This document shows, piece by piece, positions 31,660 through 40,592 of a stretch of 64,000 nucleotides of DNA. The notes under the pieces are model-generated. The model saw only the letters and a program-made list of their open reading frames with translations. It was not told the DNA's origin and ran no database searches. Each line of letters begins with the position of its first letter. Position 1 is the stretch's first letter. The stretch is from the IMG/VR virus record IMGVR_UViG_3300010397_000007, positions 1 to 64,000 of that record, one strand, 5' to 3'. Both the position numbers and the translations under genes were made by a program. Source of the stretch: a virus.

Positions 31660-33088
31660 TTCCGCCTCCGTGCTGTTTCTTCCAGTCGGAGAAGGAGGGG
31701 ATAGAGCCGCCACCATGCGGGGCAGTCTGTTTCGCATGGAACGCAGCGTAACCGGCGATCCAATCGTTCGCGTGGTCAAGGCGTTCTAGCAAGTTCTCGG
31801 GAGATTGCGCTTGGCCGAATTGGCTCATCATTTCATTGACAAAGCCTTCGGGGATTTTTGCTCCGAAGTGAGCTTTGCCGAGGGCGGTTGCGTAGAGTGA
31901 GAGGTCGGTGTCGAGAGCTGCGTAGTCGGGATCTTCTGTTCCGCCTTTATTGACCCAATAATCATTCCAACGTCCTGCAACAGGGCCGATCTTCTGCGCG
32001 AGTGCAGTGACTTCATTCTTAATCTTCGGCACCATGGGCTCGATCGTCTGAGCCATTTGTTGTTGTGTACGCATGGAGGAAGTTGGGATGAAGGCAGATT
32101 GCATTTTGTAAGGGACGGGTTGACCGTTGTTGTCAGCAAAGGTAGTGGGGGCCGCGCCACGATTTTGTGCGTCTTCGAGAAATTCTCCAGTCAGGCCATT
32201 CATGCCTGTATTCATCATGGAGTTGTAGCCAGCGAGGGAGGTTCGCGCCTCAGATAGCTGTAAGCGGCGCTGAGCCATTGCGAGGTAGCCTTCGGCCTGC
32301 GTTCGCTTAATCTCTAATGCCTCAATTGCCCTTTTTTGAGTTTCAGACTGTGGACTCGTCAGCGCGTCATACTTCGCTTTGGCAAGTTGCGCTTGGGCGT
32401 TCTTGTAATTCATTGCCGCGCTGGCAATATCACGATTACGGGAGAGGATAGGATCAGCAAGGATTTCATCCTCATTCATGGGACGAGGAGCCCCATTTTC
32501 ATCGGTCGTATAACCTTTCATTCGCCAAGCAGCTTGAGCATTTTGGCGTTGGATATCATTCTTTTCGGAAGTGTTCGCAAGCTGCCCCTGATGGTAAGCG
32601 TTCGTCACGCCAAGGGTCGCTCGCTTTAATTCATTCGTCGCTTCGAGTTCGCGCTGCTTCTCGGGCAACTGCATTGCATAGCTTTTTTGCTCAGGAGTAC
32701 CAAAGGGAGCGGCGGCTTCTGCGAGAGATCCTTGGAGGCCGGTTAGATATTTTCCAAGGTTTGCTCTCTTCTCATCACCTGTCGTCGGGCCTTTGTAGAG
32801 TTGTCCTGGCTCAGGAGTGTCCGCGCTTTGTCCTGCGGCGCGGGAGAAGAGTTTGAGGATTGGATTTGACGGCCCTTGAGGGGCGAGAGACGGAGTCTGC
32901 GAAGGCGCAGTTGCATCTTTAATTGCGCTCGCGACGATGCTAGGGACACCGTTTTGAGTAGGGTCGGTAGGGATTGGGGGAACGACTGGCGGCGCTCCTG
33001 GGTCAGGAACGCTCGTCGTAGATGGCATCATTACGGGGCCATCAATAGGAACCTCAACGCCATTGGGTTGCTTCTTTGTCGTCGCCAT
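31649..33088 (-). CDS. internal virion protein candidate
   Basis: The 479-residue protein starts with a Pro-rich disordered region (about 1-75) and continues as long Gln/Ala-rich helices (NYKNAQAQLAKAKYD, EALEIKRTQAEGYLAMAQRR). It overlaps both neighbours by a few bases and belongs to the three-gene set that resembles podoviral ejection proteins. No enzymatic motif is visible. Confidence 0.5.
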   Translation of the reverse strand: MATTKKQPNGVEVPIDGPVMMPSTTSVPDPGAPPVVPPIPTDPTQNGVPSIVASAIKDATAPSQTPSLAPQGPSNPILKLFSRAAGQSADTPEPGQLYKGPTTGDEKRANLGKYLTGLQGSLAEAAAPFGTPEQKSYAMQLPEKQRELEATNELKRATLGVTNAYHQGQLANTSEKNDIQRQNAQAAWRMKGYTTDENGAPRPMNEDEILADPILSRNRDIASAAMNYKNAQAQLAKAKYDALTSPQSETQKRAIEALEIKRTQAEGYLAMAQRRLQLSEARTSLAGYNSMMNTGMNGLTGEFLEDAQNRGAAPTTFADNNGQPVPYKMQSAFIPTSSMRTQQQMAQTIEPMVPKIKNEVTALAQKIGPVAGRWNDYWVNKGGTEDPDYAALDTDLSLYATALGKAHFGAKIPEGFVNEMMSQFGQAQSPENLLERLDHANDWIAGYAAFHAKQTAPHGGGSIPSFSDWKKQHGGGNAH

Positions 33089-33732
33089 TAGAGTGATTTA
33101 ATACCGTTCCTAGCGCTACTAATTGCGCCGGGGAGCCCCAAGAAAGACTTACCAAGTCCAACGACTCCACCAATTCCATTAACAACGTCACTAAAGCCCG
33201 AGCCCATTTTTCCGCGCTCGACACCAAGTTGGCCCTCTTGGCCTGTTGCGTTTGACGCCTCTTGCAATGGCTTATTCGGGTCGAGTAATTGCGATCCTGT
33301 AATTCCAGCCTGAAGGGTACGATTCTGCGCGTCAGCATAAGCATCACGCTCAGCTTCGCCAGCGTTACGCCCAGCGGTGTTATAGATGGATGCGACGTTG
33401 CCGGAAGGAGCGGAGCCAAAGCCACGCGCTGTAGCGGCTTTCATGCCCGTCGAGGCAATGTCACCGTAGGTCTTGGCAATGTCGGATTTCTGCTTGTCTA
33501 ACTGCGCTTTAACGTAAGGAGAGAGTCCTCCACCAGCGTCGGGGATTAAGCTTTTATTGAATGGTTGGGTATCGTTACGATTCTCTGTAGCCCACTGGGT
33601 TGCGGTGTCGGCGAGTTTGCCTGACTTCTTGGCAGCATCTTCTACAGTCTCTCGTCCCTTTTTCCCGCCTGAGACGGTTCGCCCTTCACGCAGATAACGT
33701 TCAATTTTCTCGCGGTGAGTTTCAACTCTCAT
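33088..33732 (-). CDS. internal virion protein candidate (smallest of three)
   Basis: The 214-residue protein is basic at its N-terminus, then Ala/Gly/Asn-rich (GDIASTGMKAATARGFGS, YADAQNRTLQAGITGSQLLD) with a Gly-rich hydrophobic C-terminus (GIGGVVGLGKSFLGLPGAIS). This resembles small membrane-active ejection proteins such as T7 gp14, by composition and position only. Confidence 0.45.
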   Translation of the reverse strand: MRVETHREKIERYLREGRTVSGGKKGRETVEDAAKKSGKLADTATQWATENRNDTQPFNKSLIPDAGGGLSPYVKAQLDKQKSDIAKTYGDIASTGMKAATARGFGSAPSGNVASIYNTAGRNAGEAERDAYADAQNRTLQAGITGSQLLDPNKPLQEASNATGQEGQLGVERGKMGSGFSDVVNGIGGVVGLGKSFLGLPGAISSARNGIKSL

Positions 33733-33802
33733 GTAGGCTTATCCTTTTCAGGAGGCGGAGGAGTAGCCTACGGAGTCCTGTACGTTCTAATTTTAACAGA
33801 CG

Positions 33803-33841
33803 CTAAAGGTGCTCCGCACCAACCCCTCACAGAAAGAAGGG
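33803..33841 (+). repeat. dispersed hairpin repeat, forward copy
   Basis: GGTGCTCCGCACC hairpin followed by AACCCCTCACAGAAAGAAGG. It lies at the left edge of a plus-strand cassette (33958-34836) that ends at a reverse copy at 34824. Confidence 0.7.
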
Positions 33842-33957
33842 AGGCTTTAGTCAATGGCACTCTAGGGCTATTTACCATAAATTTGGTCTCCTATACCCTT
33901 TCAAGGCATTCTCCCCCTTTGTCTCAAAATTCCTAACGCATCCTTTGGAGTCGCTAG

Positions 33958-34041
33958 ATGATCGTGCAAAAAGTCATGTTCCTTGTGTTTATCCTCGGCT
34001 TGATATTTTTAGTTCTAAGAAAGGCCCGGAAAGCTAGATGA
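33958..34041 (+). CDS. 27-residue membrane peptide
   Basis: The frame from ATG 33958 has TTTGGAG 7 nt upstream and encodes a single TM helix (KVMFLVFILGLIFLVL) with a basic tail (RKARKAR). Its stop overlaps the methyltransferase start as ATGA, so the two are likely coupled. Confidence 0.5.
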   Translation: MIVQKVMFLVFILGLIFLVLRKARKAR

Positions 34042-34616
34042 TTCACCTACTGAAGCGCATCCTAATCCGTATATCGGAAATACCAACTCGCGGATTGCCG
34101 AATTTCCGCGCCCCCAAAGTAGGAGATGGCTGCGATGGCACACTTATCCTGACCAATCCTTCCAGTCCTAACTTCAAGTACGGAGTGAAATACGCAGGCT
34201 GTGAACCAATCCTAGTGAACTACTCGCTTGAAGTTCTGGGCATTGACCATTCGCAATGGTCATTTATCGACATCGGCTGCGGCAAGGGGCGGGTCTTGCT
34301 TCGTGCTGAGAGATATCCATTCAAAGCAATCATCGGGGTGGAATATTCGGAACAACTAGCTGCCGTGGCAAAGTCTCTGGTGAAGCGGTCACTCGTGATT
34401 GTGTCGGATGCAATGGACTTCACTTTTCCCGAAGGCCCTAAAGTTATCTTCATGTATCACCCCTTCGAGAAAAAACTGTTCGATCAATTCATTTCCAAGC
34501 TGCGGGGCGAAATCATTCTCATTTATATCGGCATCGGGCGGAACTGGGCCGGGGAATATGAAAGGTTTAAGGAATTTTGCCGAACAAAGGATGTAGTGAT
34601 CTATCACATGCAATAA
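34038..34616 (+). CDS. class I SAM-dependent methyltransferase (DOT1-like fold)
   Basis: The 192-residue protein has motif I FIDIGCGKGRVLL (about 76-88) and motif II IGVEYSEQLAAVA, followed by SDAMDFTFPEGPKVIFMYHPF. The pattern resembles small DOT1-like class I methyltransferases. Target unknown: DNA, protein or glycan. It is transcribed against the surrounding minus-strand virion genes and bracketed by inverted copies of the dispersed repeat, so it looks like an inserted cassette. Confidence 0.7.
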   Translation: MIHLLKRILIRISEIPTRGLPNFRAPKVGDGCDGTLILTNPSSPNFKYGVKYAGCEPILVNYSLEVLGIDHSQWSFIDIGCGKGRVLLRAERYPFKAIIGVEYSEQLAAVAKSLVKRSLVIVSDAMDFTFPEGPKVIFMYHPFEKKLFDQFISKLRGEIILIYIGIGRNWAGEYERFKEFCRTKDVVIYHMQ

Positions 34617-34629
34617 GAAAGAGCACAAT

Positions 34630-34836
34630 ATGATGAAAGCAAGAGTTAGATTTGCGCTATTCGGCTTTGACTTTCCCTCGTTAGAACAATTCGACTTTAT
34701 CAAAAGTTTCTGTGAGACAAAAAAGTGGGACTGGCAACTCCTAAGTACATACCAAGCGTTGACCGTAAGATCAGCTTGGAAGAAATCACAAAAGAGTAAG
34801 CCCGATCCTAAGCAACAGGGGACGCTCTCTCTGTGA
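34630..34836 (+). CDS. hypothetical basic protein
   Basis: The 68-residue product (MMKARVRFALFGFDFPSLEQ...) follows the methyltransferase by 13 nt. Its last codons (QGTLSL) and stop run into a reverse dispersed repeat. It converges with, and overlaps by 29 nt, the minus-strand gene ending at 34808. Confidence 0.4.
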   Translation: MMKARVRFALFGFDFPSLEQFDFIKSFCETKKWDWQLLSTYQALTVRSAWKKSQKSKPDPKQQGTLSL

Positions 34837-35332
34837 GGGTTTGAGGCGGAGCCTCTTGGACGTCAGCAAGAACTTTATCGCGCTCGGGGCCTAAGCGGCG
34901 ATGGGTTTCGGGGACTAGGGGCCGACGAAGTATTACACATTCCTGACATGTGACTTCGTATCCTGAGCGTTTGACAATTTCAATATAGTCGGTGAGTTGC
35001 TTGGGAACGGCAATGTAAGCCTCCAACGCCCCAGCCGCCGCGCCCTCGTAAGCGAGGATCCGTTCCATGCCCACGACTGCTGCGTAGATGTCAGGCCCTT
35101 TCGCTTCGGGATTATGGATGAAGGGATCAATGACCGCAACGACTGCGACCTTCCCTGTCAAGGAACCAATCAGTTCCTCGCCCTTATCCGATACCACAGT
35201 CTCAACTCCTGGCGCTCTCCAACCATGTACGACTTCAAGGTCAGCGGGGAGATAGCACCAACGCCATTTATCAAGCTGCTCAATATCCTGTTCATCGACA
35301 GGGCGGAAGGTCATCTTTGAGAAGCTGCTCAC
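34808..35332 (-). CDS. GNAT-like hypothetical protein of the virion block
   Basis: The 174-residue protein starts MSSFSKMTFRPVDEQDIEQL, a GNAT-type opening. It has a central beta sheet (KVAVVAVIDPF, DIYAAVVGMERI) and a helix (GALEAYIAVPKQLTDYIEIV), resembling degenerate acetyltransferase-like proteins found beside podoviral tail genes. The acetyl-CoA loop is not clear. Its last residues (EAPPQTLTERA) are encoded by a copy of the dispersed repeat. Confidence 0.4.
   Translation of the reverse strand: MSSFSKMTFRPVDEQDIEQLDKWRWCYLPADLEVVHGWRAPGVETVVSDKGEELIGSLTGKVAVVAVIDPFIHNPEAKGPDIYAAVVGMERILAYEGAAAGALEAYIAVPKQLTDYIEIVKRSGYEVTCQECVILRRPLVPETHRRLGPERDKVLADVQEAPPQTLTERASPVA
34824..34859 (-). repeat. 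dispersed hairpin repeat, reverse copy
   Basis: GCTCTCTCTGTGAGGGTTTG followed by the hairpin GAGGCGGAGCCTC. It closes the inverted pair begun at 33803 and lies inside the 3' end of a minus-strand gene. Confidence 0.7.
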
Positions 35333-35838
35333 AACGTCTCCTTATAACGGCCAAAGCGTGTCAACGCCCTTGTCTGATCGTTCGTCACAATATCCTTTCC
35401 TGTCACGCCACTCCCCGTCGTCGCCTTCACTACGCCCGAGGACGTACCCTTGACCGAATGTGGCTGGGAGTCCGTCCCCGATGTCGTGTGGATGCGGTAG
35501 TGGGCTTGAACGCTGGCCCCTACTGGATCGGTGTAAGACGTTTGGTTAATATCGCGAATGGGAATAGTTTGAACGTCGGAGACAAAGTCGCCAGAGAGGG
35601 ACTTGAGGATCTCGTACCCATCGGCCTTCTGCTTACTCGCGTCAGGCTGAACCTTGGCCCAGGTGATGACGTGGGAAGAGGCCCCAGGGACTACCGTGAA
35701 ATTGAATGGTGGCGGCGCGGGACGGGCGACGCGAACGTTCTTCGTCAGCGCACTCTTCCACTTCGCAAAGAAAGAGACGAGATCTTCAGGCTTGGAGATT
35801 GTCGGGAGCGATCGGGGGCGGACGGCGCTAATTGCCAC
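35329..35838 (-). CDS. fibronectin type III-like virion protein
   Basis: The 169-residue protein has an FN3-like beta sandwich at about 45-130 (FNFTVVPGASSHVITWAKVQ, DGYEILKS, SYTDPVGASVQAHYRIHTTS). FN3 domains are common on phage tails. It overlaps the large tail protein gene by 11 nt and the GNAT-like gene by 4 nt. Confidence 0.55.
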   Translation of the reverse strand: MAISAVRPRSLPTISKPEDLVSFFAKWKSALTKNVRVARPAPPPFNFTVVPGASSHVITWAKVQPDASKQKADGYEILKSLSGDFVSDVQTIPIRDINQTSYTDPVGASVQAHYRIHTTSGTDSQPHSVKGTSSGVVKATTGSGVTGKDIVTNDQTRALTRFGRYKETL

Positions 35839-38674
35839 TAGTTAATCCCTCCGGGTTCCCAATCAATCCTTTGACCTTCTGCGCGACAAGCTTCGCGCCG
35901 CGAATCGCGCCGGCATTTTGTGACGCGTTGGCAGTGACTTCGATGAGAAGGCGGTGACAGAGTGAGCCGCCTTTATTAAACCAGCCGCGATAACGATTGG
36001 CTCCTTTGATTCGCTGTAAGTTAATCTCTGTGCCAGTTCCCGGATTGTCCGCATCTGGAGGATCAAGCCAGAAATTAACGGTGATATCGTCAGGCATGAG
36101 AGAGTTCGAGAATTCAAGTTCAATGTACTGCGCGATGTGCATTGAATCGGGGTCACCGAAATCTACGAGTGCAGGCCGCCACGTTGCAACGGGAAGATCT
36201 GCTGAAGAGGTAAAGGTTCCTGAGATGTCATCGATCACGTAGACATTCCCGTCGTCAGAGCCGCCAACGAGGATTAAAATCCCAGTGTCAAGCTCAAACA
36301 CCGCGAGCGAAGAGAATCCACGTTGAAGTTGAAACCATCCTCGCAAATTAAAGTCATAAACCCACGTTTCGAATATGCCTGTCTCTCCGTTACGGAATCC
36401 CACCAACCACCAGTCGCGCTTATCGTAGAAGTAATGCTTCGTCACCACCTCATCAAGCATGACTCCGCTGGCAATCTTTGAGAGCCGATTGCGAATGGGC
36501 AGACCGATCTCAAGGAGAGCGGCGGTGGCGTTGGTCTGGGGCGTGGCGTTAGAAGGGTAGAGAAGTGCCTTCTTGTCGTGAGAAATAAATGGCAGCCCAT
36601 GCATCGTACTTTCGCCACAGAAACGTCCAGCGAAACCGACAGAGAACGCCGTCACCTGAGAGATTGCAAAGTCGTCGTAGGATTCACCGTAGAGAGGGAA
36701 GACTTGCCGCTCACTTCCAATGTAGAGCGCATCCGCGTGAGAGATCATTCCACGAATCTTATTAGACTGATCGGGGAAGGAGTTCTCACTGACAAGATCG
36801 GAAATCGTGTTCTTTACATCCTGCACCGTTACATCAACGGGCTCAGAGTAAAAGACTCTAATAGTGACATTGCGTACCGACACTGTCCGTTTCCCCGCAG
36901 CCGCTTGTAATTGGAATCCGAAGCTGGAAGCATTGACTGCCGCTGGCGTGAATCCACCGCCAGGAAGAGATGTGGCGCTTCCCAGGGAAAAGCTGGATGG
37001 CGTAGTGCCAAAAGACGCATTGGGGATGTTACCGAGAATGTAAGCGGAACTCCCAATCTTAATGTACCCCTGACAATTGATTGACGCTCCGCCCGCTGGC
37101 GCTGTCGCCTTAATCTCTAAATCAGCCGTAACTCCGACAATCGTAGCGTTGGTGGGGATAGCGAATCCAAAATTGCTCGCGATTAGATATTGGGAAATGT
37201 TTGTAGTCAGCGGTGCAACAAAATCCGCGAAGTTGACACCAGAGGTTACGTTATTTGGAGTCGTCCAAGCAACGTAGAGCGGATTGCCGGGGTCAACAGA
37301 TGTTCCGAGGCCAGCAAGTTCTTGCTCATTATGTTGCTGCGCCGAACCGGAGGCGGTGTAGCTTTGCTCAATTCCGGGGACGCATTCAATCGGATTGCCA
37401 TTCAAGCCTGCTTGAACTTCCTCATTCGCGCAAAAGTTAAAGAGGTTGGGCTTGTTGACCCGAGTACGGAAGAGGCGAGTCTTGTGGACTTCGAGCATTG
37501 TCGAAGGGACTGGTGGGTCGTTACGAACGGGGCGGAAGATGGAGACGAAGGTGTTGAATGGATCGTCGAGGAATGGGGATTCATCGGTGACTGGCGTGGA
37601 ATTTAGATTCTGGGTTACTGGCGTCGAGATGTTGAGGAACTGTCCAACCTTTGATCCGTCGCTCTCACTTGCGTAGAGATTCCAATGTGTGCAGCGAGCA
37701 TCGCAGAGAACGGGGCGGCCATTATTGATTGTTGCCGGGGAATTGGCGACGAGCATTAAAGAGAAATTCCCGCCACCTAAATCTTCCACCCCCTTAATAA
37801 CTCCAATCAATGTTCCATTGATGTAGAGGGTAAGGCCCATGAATGCGCCGGCAAGGGACGCAGGGCCGGAGCCTGTATCGGGGGAGATTGCGCCTAGCGG
37901 AAGCGTGGGGCCCGGGGAGTCGGCGGAGGCAGAGATTGAGATATTGCGAGCGCCACTCGTTACGCTCCAGAGCCCTGGTGTCTGGTAGACCTTGATCTTC
38001 TTATTCGTCACCGCTCCGGTGCTTAGGCCGATGGCACTTGAGGAACCTTCATGTACGGGCCGCGTGGCAGTTTGATCGGAGTTGGTGAACCAATAGTAAC
38101 GCCCTACGACGGCGTCGAATGTTCCTGCGACTGTGTTATCGATCGCAGGTTGCCAAAAGGGCGGGCCGGAGAATTGATTGGTGCGAGTGAAGCCGCCTTG
38201 ATAGGGAATACCGATGCCCGCTTTGAACCAAGCTACGCCGTCAAAGACCCATTCCGTTACCCCGTCAGACATGAAGAGAAGATTCCCGAGGGTACGGAAC
38301 ATTGGGGCTGTGTTTAACTGCCCAACTGCGGTTACCTTTGTCCAGATTCCTGCGCTCTGGATGTAAAGAACGCAGGCGCTTAAAAAGTCTCCTGCGTCAA
38401 CGAAAAATGATGTACGGGAAGCGGCGAAGTAGAAACGAGTGACAGAGCCGTCGGCTTGGGACTGATTAAAGTTGAAAAGGGAGACGACGGGGCCGTCGAG
38501 AACCTGATTGATGAAGAAGGGCTCAGCGGCTTCGCGATGAAGCTGGCCGTCGGCTTCCGGGAGCCATGAGAGGACACGACGAGATGTACCGGGAGCGTTT
38601 GCCGTTTGGGAGGCATAACTTTGCTCAGAAGTTAATAGGTTCCATCTTCCGACAACCTCCCGTCCATGGCTCAT
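35828..38674 (-). CDS. large tail protein (nozzle/tail-tube-B-like candidate)
   Basis: The 948-residue beta-rich protein has repeated blades such as NLLFMSDGVTEWVFDGVAW and LIASNFGFAIPTN, and a C-terminal region (DWWLVGFRNGETGIFETWVY...) that reads like a beta-propeller. It follows the head-tail adaptor directly (TAATG overlap), the position of T7 gp12-type nozzle proteins. Residues about 455-620 hold an inserted beta sandwich. Assignment is by size, composition and order. Confidence 0.55.
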   Translation of the reverse strand: MSHGREVVGRWNLLTSEQSYASQTANAPGTSRRVLSWLPEADGQLHREAAEPFFINQVLDGPVVSLFNFNQSQADGSVTRFYFAASRTSFFVDAGDFLSACVLYIQSAGIWTKVTAVGQLNTAPMFRTLGNLLFMSDGVTEWVFDGVAWFKAGIGIPYQGGFTRTNQFSGPPFWQPAIDNTVAGTFDAVVGRYYWFTNSDQTATRPVHEGSSSAIGLSTGAVTNKKIKVYQTPGLWSVTSGARNISISASADSPGPTLPLGAISPDTGSGPASLAGAFMGLTLYINGTLIGVIKGVEDLGGGNFSLMLVANSPATINNGRPVLCDARCTHWNLYASESDGSKVGQFLNISTPVTQNLNSTPVTDESPFLDDPFNTFVSIFRPVRNDPPVPSTMLEVHKTRLFRTRVNKPNLFNFCANEEVQAGLNGNPIECVPGIEQSYTASGSAQQHNEQELAGLGTSVDPGNPLYVAWTTPNNVTSGVNFADFVAPLTTNISQYLIASNFGFAIPTNATIVGVTADLEIKATAPAGGASINCQGYIKIGSSAYILGNIPNASFGTTPSSFSLGSATSLPGGGFTPAAVNASSFGFQLQAAAGKRTVSVRNVTIRVFYSEPVDVTVQDVKNTISDLVSENSFPDQSNKIRGMISHADALYIGSERQVFPLYGESYDDFAISQVTAFSVGFAGRFCGESTMHGLPFISHDKKALLYPSNATPQTNATAALLEIGLPIRNRLSKIASGVMLDEVVTKHYFYDKRDWWLVGFRNGETGIFETWVYDFNLRGWFQLQRGFSSLAVFELDTGILILVGGSDDGNVYVIDDISGTFTSSADLPVATWRPALVDFGDPDSMHIAQYIELEFSNSLMPDDITVNFWLDPPDADNPGTGTEINLQRIKGANRYRGWFNKGGSLCHRLLIEVTANASQNAGAIRGAKLVAQKVKGLIGNPEGLTSGN

Positions 38675-39393
38675 TAGTCATCGCCCTCGCAGAGGCCTTC
38701 AACGAAAACGGGATCCGAGCCATTGCGCCCATCTGCCCCTTGTGCGATTTCAATAACGTCCTCGCGCCATTTGGCAGACCACATTTGAAACTGTGTCGCA
38801 TCTTGCGTTGCGAGCATGATCGCTTTAGCTGCGTAGGAAGCTATTTTTTTGCTATATGGATAAAGGACTTCATCCACCGGATCAGCGGCCTCAAAATCTG
38901 GGATAGATCGGACGTACCAGATTTGCAGCGTCAAGGCTGCTGGAGGGTAATCCGCGAAGACAATCGTCTTCTTACCGACGACCGTGTAGAGAATGGTCTC
39001 AGGATTATTCGTTATCGCTGTCGTTCCATCATTCGCACCGCGACGAAGGGAACGGAAATCTCCATCTGTAAGGTTACGGAAGGCGAACGTGAGTCCGGTG
39101 AATCCTGGGGTCAGACATTCGATAAACTTAATCTCCCGAAGATCGGTTGGGAGGGCGTATTCCCGAGTCGTGGCGTTAAGAGCGGGGAAGTAGTATGAGC
39201 CGGCAGCATTCGTCGCTTGCGATGGCGTTATGAAATATTCATCTTCGAGATTTTTAAGTATGTTCCAAACGGAGTCCTTGGCTTCATTGAGGAAACCGAG
39301 GAGGTCGTCTTGGGAGACAGCGTTCGCGTAGCCAGAGAGGCGACCGTTTGCGAGATCGATAACGTCTTGTCCAACTAGGGAATCGACGGCCAT
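38674..39393 (-). CDS. head-tail adaptor (tail tubular A-like)
   Basis: The 239-residue protein starts with a helix (VSQDDLLGFLNEAKDSVWNIL) and has YALPTDLREIKFIECLTPG, a pattern frequent in phage adaptor/gatekeeper proteins. The C-terminal helix (YSKKIASYAAKAIMLATQD) is also typical. It sits between head genes and the large tail protein. Confidence 0.6.
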   Translation of the reverse strand: MAVDSLVGQDVIDLANGRLSGYANAVSQDDLLGFLNEAKDSVWNILKNLEDEYFITPSQATNAAGSYYFPALNATTREYALPTDLREIKFIECLTPGFTGLTFAFRNLTDGDFRSLRRGANDGTTAITNNPETILYTVVGKKTIVFADYPPAALTLQIWYVRSIPDFEAADPVDEVLYPYSKKIASYAAKAIMLATQDATQFQMWSAKWREDVIEIAQGADGRNGSDPVFVEGLCEGDD

Positions 39394-39960
39394 TTAGAAT
39401 TCTCCTAACGTGACAAGAGGTTTGTTAGCATGTTCACCATGTAATAGGTAACCGAGGTCACGATGCCCATTCTTCAAAGCGTCCTGGCGACGGCGGGTCA
39501 TGAAATCGATTTGGTCATAGCTCTCGCTATGGAGAGCGAATCTTTTGTTCTCTTCTTGTCTCTCTTGATCCTCTGCAATTCGATCAGCCTCTTGCTCCTG
39601 CGCGTCGCAGAATCTCGCGTAGCCACCATAACGGGCGTGTTCGCCATGACAGAGCATGTCGTAAGCTGCTTGATTGATAGCATCAGGCATAAAAAGGATC
39701 CGTTCCTTGGCCCGCGCTGCGATTAACTCTTCATTCACATTCTTTAGTGCATTCTTATGCTTCGTCGTGGACTCGCTCCCCTTTGGATAAGCGATCCAGT
39801 GTTCTAGCCTTGCACGTCTTTTCTCAAGGTAGTGAATCTCACTCGGATGAATGTAAGCACGCTGCGAGATGACCCACTTCCCAACCCACTCGCCCCAGCG
39901 AACCGAGACGAGCGGATGGTTGAGACGTAGCATACTTACGAACCATTCAGGCGGCTTCAT
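39394..39960 (-). CDS. hypothetical virion-block protein
   Basis: The 188-residue protein is highly charged and helical (YLEKRRARLEHWIAYPKGSE; AQEQEADRIAEDQERQEEN). It overlaps the zinc-finger gene by 4 nt and lies just upstream of the adaptor gene. It may be a head completion or assembly protein. No family is recognised. Confidence 0.45.
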   Translation of the reverse strand: MKPPEWFVSMLRLNHPLVSVRWGEWVGKWVISQRAYIHPSEIHYLEKRRARLEHWIAYPKGSESTTKHKNALKNVNEELIAARAKERILFMPDAINQAAYDMLCHGEHARYGGYARFCDAQEQEADRIAEDQERQEENKRFALHSESYDQIDFMTRRRQDALKNGHRDLGYLLHGEHANKPLVTLGEF

Positions 39961-40451
39961 TCCTCTTCAACTCCAGCCGCTACGGGCTTATCTTCTTCTT
40001 CCCAATCGACAGCCGGCTCGTTAACAACATCCTTGTGAATTTTCATCATGTGGCGAGCGAGACGACCGGGGGTTTCGCAGTCCTTGTCACAGAGAGAGCA
40101 GGCGAATTGAGGACGCGGGGCAACTTGTTCCCCGAGGGCAAATTCCTTAACTACTTCGAGAAAGGGGCAGGAAGGGCTATTGATTGCTTTGGCCCCAACA
40201 ATGATGTGTGCGGAACGTTGGAGAGCCTTGGCAATGGTCTTATCAACCGTAATCGTCTTTCCCTCTCTAAACATGAAGGACTGCCCGTTAAATAGCACGG
40301 GCGCGTAAATGCCATCCTTATCGTTCTTGAAGACGCCATTCTTTTTCATCTGGGCGAGGATCTTATCGCCAGAGACGGTTTCGTCATGATCGACGTCGTG
40401 AAATGAATACTTTTTGTCTATTAGCCGTAAGGTTACTTGAGTGGTTTCCAT
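39957..40451 (-). CDS. protein with a classical C2H2 zinc finger
   Basis: The start METTQVTLRL has AAGGAG 9 nt upstream. The 164-residue protein contains FACSLCDKDC...RLARHMMKIH: C118-x2-C121-x12-H134-x4-H139, which meets the canonical C2H2 spacing and includes a Leu at the core position. The N-terminal 90 residues form a separate alpha/beta domain, and the C-terminus is acidic. It is encoded between capsid and adaptor genes. C2H2 fingers are rare in bacterial viruses; the role could be assembly or DNA binding. Confidence 0.65.
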   Translation of the reverse strand: METTQVTLRLIDKKYSFHDVDHDETVSGDKILAQMKKNGVFKNDKDGIYAPVLFNGQSFMFREGKTITVDKTIAKALQRSAHIIVGAKAINSPSCPFLEVVKEFALGEQVAPRPQFACSLCDKDCETPGRLARHMMKIHKDVVNEPAVDWEEEDKPVAAGVEEE

Positions 40452-40592
40452 GGTTAAACGCTCCTTAATCCTGAGACTCAAGGTAGTAGGAAATTCACCA
40501 CCGAGAGCGTTTGCTAGCGGCGCATTACGGTCAGGACGTAAGGAGGCCAGTCCGAGGCGTTGAGAGTACCTGACTGGTTATTAGTATAGCAG

